This document shows, piece by piece, positions 41,221 through 43,779 of a stretch of 43,779 nucleotides of DNA. Every line of letters begins with the position of its first letter. The first letter of the stretch is position 1. The DNA is from Gemmatimonadaceae bacterium. GTDB lineage: Bacteria > Gemmatimonadota > Gemmatimonadetes > Gemmatimonadales > Gemmatimonadaceae. Position numbers and translations under genes: made by a program. The DNA lies in NCBI GenBank assembly GCA_947457545.1, contig CANGXD010000019.1:1-43779 (forward strand). Direction: 5' to 3'. The notes below the pieces were generated by a model. The model saw only the letters and a program-made list of their open reading frames with translations. It made no database searches and was not told where the DNA came from.

Positions 41221-42660
41221 TCAGGGAATAGTCGTTGGGAACCTGGTTTTCGCGAGGCACGACGTGTTCGGCGCCCGCGACGGGTCCTTGACGAATTCGC
41301 GGAAAATGCTCGTGCTGCACGGCTCAGAGAAGCCCAGTATGACATGCCCCCAGCCAGGAACCACCACTTTGTAGGCCTTGCTCAGCGAAGGCGCCAGCGC
41401 GTCGGCGGTTTCCTTGGGCGTGTTGCTATCGGCCGAGCCGCTGATCAGCAGCGTCGGAATGCTGCTGGCGAACGGGCTCCGGTGGGCATCGGAGACCCTC
41501 GACGTCGGCAGCAGGTCGCATGGCAGCGGCTGTTCGGGGATGGCCGCGCGAAATGCGGGGCGCGCGCTGCCGTTGACGGCGTTCCACCGGGCGGTCGTGG
41601 CGAGCGGCCCGTAGTCGTAGCAATTCACCACGATCAAGGCGCCCAGCGCGAGGGTCTGCTGAACCGCAGCTTGATACCCCTCGGCCTCCTCCAATATCGG
41701 CCCGAGCGCATTGAACTTCGCTTCGTTATTCGTCGCGGCGGCGCGCAGCATGTACGGGATGTAGGACTTGCCCTGCGAGAACTGGGTCAGCGTGCTGAGA
41801 ACACCCACGAACCCCGACGGGTCAACTTTCGCCTGCGAAAGCGCGAGCAGGATGTCATCGAGATCCTTGGCGGGCGACGGGTACGCCGCCTTACAGGCAG
41901 CGTCGGCGGCACATTCCTCGAAGACGCGCCCGAGCGCAGACTCGAGGGCCTTCGGTGAGCCAGGGAGTTGGGCGTCGAACGGAACCGAGGAAACGCCCTC
42001 GATCATCGCGGACCGCACGGAGCCGGGGAACAACCGCATCACTGTCTGCGCCAGGATTGTCCCGTAGGACTGTCCGTACAGGTTGAGCTTTTCGTAGCCC
42101 AGCGCCGTGCGCAGCATCTCCACGTCCCGCGCACTCTCCTCGGAGTTGTAGGCCGCGAGATCGATATTCGCTGCCTTCAACCGGCTCAGGCATGCCGGAA
42201 CTTCCTCGTTGTCCTTGCACATGAGCGCCGGCTTCGAAGCGCCGGTACCGCGTTGATCAAAGAATACGATCTCGCGGCCAGTTTCCCTGGAGGTCCCGAG
42301 GCCGAACTCCCCGCCGAGGACCTGCGCATAGCTGCTGTAGGTGCCACCTGGTCCACCTTGAAAGTGGACAATCGGATCCTTGGTTACCGTGGCCGCCCCC
42401 TTGAGGATCAGGACGGACAGTTGGATCGACTTGCCGTTGGGCACCGCGTGGTTCTCGGGAACGGTGAGCGTCCCGCAGCGCACGGTGGTTCCCTCGGTTA
42501 GCCCCGGCGGAAGGGGCTTCGGGCACGCCGACGCGGTGAACCGCCCAGATCCGTCGGGCGTCGGGCCAACGGCGTTGTCGCTGTCGCAGGCGACGATACT
42601 AGCCCCAAGGGCCAAGCTAGACACAAAGTGTCTGGCACGGAAAAAAGATGGAGTATTCAT
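41221..42660 (-). CDS. Secreted alpha/beta hydrolase, TAP-like peptidase lipoprotein
   Basis: The start at 42660 (MNTPSFFRARHF) gives a signal peptide ending in a lipobox-like SIVAC; the frame is open further upstream but without signal character. Motifs: HFQGGPGGTYSS (oxyanion hole), FFDQRGTGAS, LYGQSYGTILA with nucleophile Ser, SGSADSNTP with Asp and GWGHVILG with His. The C-terminal region is the TAP-like segment of tripeptidyl aminopeptidases and prolyl iminopeptidase relatives. An aminopeptidase or esterase outside the cytoplasm is expected. It is the first gene after the island's right edge and may be under control of the downstream AraC-type regulator. Confidence 0.88.
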   Translation of the reverse strand: MNTPSFFRARHFVSSLALGASIVACDSDNAVGPTPDGSGRFTASACPKPLPPGLTEGTTVRCGTLTVPENHAVPNGKSIQLSVLILKGAATVTKDPIVHFQGGPGGTYSSYAQVLGGEFGLGTSRETGREIVFFDQRGTGASKPALMCKDNEEVPACLSRLKAANIDLAAYNSEESARDVEMLRTALGYEKLNLYGQSYGTILAQTVMRLFPGSVRSAMIEGVSSVPFDAQLPGSPKALESALGRVFEECAADAACKAAYPSPAKDLDDILLALSQAKVDPSGFVGVLSTLTQFSQGKSYIPYMLRAAATNNEAKFNALGPILEEAEGYQAAVQQTLALGALIVVNCYDYGPLATTARWNAVNGSARPAFRAAIPEQPLPCDLLPTSRVSDAHRSPFASSIPTLLISGSADSNTPKETADALAPSLSKAYKVVVPGWGHVILGFSEPCSTSIFREFVKDPSRAPNTSCLAKTRFPTTIP

Positions 42661-42813
42661 GTTGGAGGAATACCCGGCGAAAATCGTGCAAGGTACACCC
42701 GAGCTCGCCAATCTGCTGCCCTTTCGTGCCAATCTTTGACGCGGGCCCCGCGCCAGTGGGGTGTCGTTGATTCACGTGAGGCACGCAGGTGACGGGGGGA
42801 ATGCCCCCCCAAG

Positions 42814-42945
42814 ATGAAGGAGCTGGAGGAAGAGAGTCGGCGCCTGAAGAAGCGGTGCGTGGATGCCCGGCTCAGCGCCGACCTGCTGACGAAGCGCACC
42901 ACCATCCAGCACGCCTGCCGTACCTTCGGCATCAGTGAGACCTGC
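42814..42945 (+). mobile_element. Degraded IS3-family transposase fragment
   Basis: The translation MKELEEESRRLKKRC...DLLTK matches the leucine-zipper end of IS3-family OrfA. It is followed directly by IQHACRTFGISETC, which matches the start region of OrfB (the usual ACxxFGISETCYRY). The two are joined without the normal frameshift region, so an internal deletion has occurred. A run of seven C just upstream (42804-42810) may mark a frameshift, as a GGM-P-P segment sits there in another frame. No terminal repeats are visible. It directly abuts fragment R3. Confidence 0.75.
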
Positions 42946-42957
42946 CTAGCGGCATCA

Positions 42958-43016
42958 GGGCCATCGCGCCGACGATGCCCCCGTTCATTGCGGGGTTGGT
43001 GCCAGCCACGCAGTGG
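42958..43016 (+). pseudogene. Fragment R3: 3' end of an RskA-type anti-sigma gene
   Basis: About 56 bp plus the former stop position align without gaps to R2 (35033-35091), with three changes in coding positions before a CAG codon; the stop is TGG instead of TAA. It lies immediately before the stop of the intact convergent SDR gene, separated by the same TCG triplet as in R2/S2. This supports an original rskA-SDR junction here. Confidence 0.85.
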
Positions 43017-43019
43017 TCG

Positions 43020-43757
43020 TTACTTGCTGCGCACCGTTCCAAGCCCGCCATCCACCCCGTATACCTGACCCGTCACCCACGACGCGTCTGCGCCGAGCAG
43101 GAACGCCATGCACGCGGCTACGTCGTCGGGCTGACCAACGCGTCCCAACGCGTGCAGGGATTGCGACGCCTGCAGCGCCGGCGCTGATCCGGTAATCCGC
43201 GCGGTGAGCGGCGTGTCTACCAAGCCGGGCGCGACGGCATTCACGCGCAACCCGCGCGACGCATAGGTCGCCGCCGCCGACAGCACGAGCCCCTGCACAC
43301 CGCCCTTGGCGGCAGCGATCGCTTCGTGATTCGACAAGCCAATGCGCGCTGCCGCGGTGCTGCACAGCACCACGCTGCCGCCGCCTGTCATCACGCGCGC
43401 GCCGGCGCGCACCACGCCGAAGGCGCTGGTAAGGTTCTGCGCAATCGTGAGTTGAAACTCCTCGAACTTGGTGAGGTGCGCCGGCTTGAGCAGCAGCGAC
43501 CCCACGCAATTGGCCATGCCGGTCAACGTGCCGAAGTGCGCCACGGCCGCATCGGCAATCCGATCGATCTCCGCCCAATCGGTGGCGTCGCTCGTGGCGT
43601 ACGGCATGCCAAGTTCACCGGCGAGCGCCGCCAACGGCTCCTCGCGACGTGCCGTGAGAAAGACCTGAGTGCCGGCGGCCACGAGGCGGCGGGCAAGGGC
43701 TGCGCCGACGCCACCGGTGGCGCCGAAAATGAGAACCGCGTGCGATGTCTGGGACAT
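43020..43757 (-). CDS. SDR-family oxidoreductase lacking the usual catalytic Tyr
   Basis: 245 residues. The cofactor motif is IFGATGGVGAALARRL, then NCVGS in place of NNAG, a catalytic-type Ser in VVLCSTAAAR, and GLRVNAVAPGLVDTPL, with the C-terminus WVTGQVYGVDGG. In the YxxxK motif position the sequence reads NHEAIAAAKGG, so the Lys is present but Tyr is replaced by Ile. Reading is from the ATG at 43757, complete in the window. Its substrate is unknown, and it may work differently from classical SDRs or be non-catalytic. Its 3' end is the source-type sequence for fragments S1 and S2. Confidence 0.88.
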   Translation of the reverse strand: MSQTSHAVLIFGATGGVGAALARRLVAAGTQVFLTARREEPLAALAGELGMPYATSDATDWAEIDRIADAAVAHFGTLTGMANCVGSLLLKPAHLTKFEEFQLTIAQNLTSAFGVVRAGARVMTGGGSVVLCSTAAARIGLSNHEAIAAAKGGVQGLVLSAAATYASRGLRVNAVAPGLVDTPLTARITGSAPALQASQSLHALGRVGQPDDVAACMAFLLGADASWVTGQVYGVDGGLGTVRSK

Positions 43758-43779
43758 GCACGCGGAACTCGCGAAACAG

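Noticed and set aside
30523-43111. Integron cassette array or CRISPR-like repeat array
   Set aside because: The repeats are protein-coding gene ends in two orientations, not attC sites or short regularly spaced repeats, and no integrase or cas gene is present.

Overview
The window is high-GC, densely packed bacterial chromosome. The gene types suggest a Gemmatimonadota (Gemmatimonas-like) bacterium: bacteriophytochrome and hybrid sensor kinases, secreted M14 peptidase, SigK/RskA-type ECF pair, ABC-2 permease/M1 peptidase fusion, and lipoproteins with Gram-negative lipoboxes. That assignment is inference from gene families, not from a marker gene. I see no rRNA, tRNA or CRISPR array.

Positions 1-29000 look like ordinary core chromosome. 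They hold the 3' part of a GH3 beta-glucosidase; a lipoprotein of the endonuclease/exonuclease/phosphatase fold; a bacteriophytochrome hybrid kinase divergent from a HutX/ChuX-like haem protein; queG with a small upstream ORF; and a three-gene signalling operon (membrane hybrid kinase with Hpt, REC-GGDEF-EAL protein, HDOD protein). Next come a MazG-like enzyme, an RsbQ-like hydrolase, an alkaline-phosphatase-fold enzyme divergent from a LOG-family protein, greA, an enoyl reductase-like MDR protein and glpD. A tightly coupled run follows: fadI, fadJ, DinB-like, M14 peptidase, proline dehydrogenase, a 127-residue protein and rsgA. Convergent gene ends are often marked by perfect hairpins.

Positions 29000-43757 are the unusual part. 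An ECF sigma factor and its RskA-type anti-sigma factor lie on the plus strand. A short-chain dehydrogenase (SDR) lies convergent to them 12.4 kb away. Between them I find fragments of the 3' ends of both genes. The rskA end (R) occurs at 30523-30611 (native), 35003-35091 and 42958-43013. The SDR end (S) occurs at 34914-35005, 35095-about 35160 and 43020 onward (native). The order is R1 - island 1 - S1.R2.S2 - island 2 - R3.S3. In R2.S2 the stop codons of the two genes are only 3 bp apart, so the ancestral layout was probably rskA directly abutting a convergent SDR gene. Accessory DNA then accumulated at that junction and left repeated gene ends.

Island 1 (30.6-34.9 kb) is a minus-strand cassette. 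It encodes a small secreted peptide with six cysteines, an anchored DsbA-like thiol oxidoreductase, a 700-residue secreted protein whose six cysteines all lie in its N-terminal half, and a 179-residue secreted protein translationally coupled to it. An 11-bp perfect hairpin separates the peptide gene from the rest. About 560 bp of visibly AT-richer, gene-free DNA lies upstream. I do not recognise this cassette as a named system; it is the best candidate here for something undescribed.

Island 2 (35.2-42.95 kb) carries an ABC transporter ATPase with a permease/M1 aminopeptidase fusion, an AraC-type regulator and a secreted TAP-like alpha/beta hydrolase, all on the minus strand. A degraded IS3-family transposase fragment lies at its right edge. 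Both islands could excise by recombination between the flanking direct repeats.
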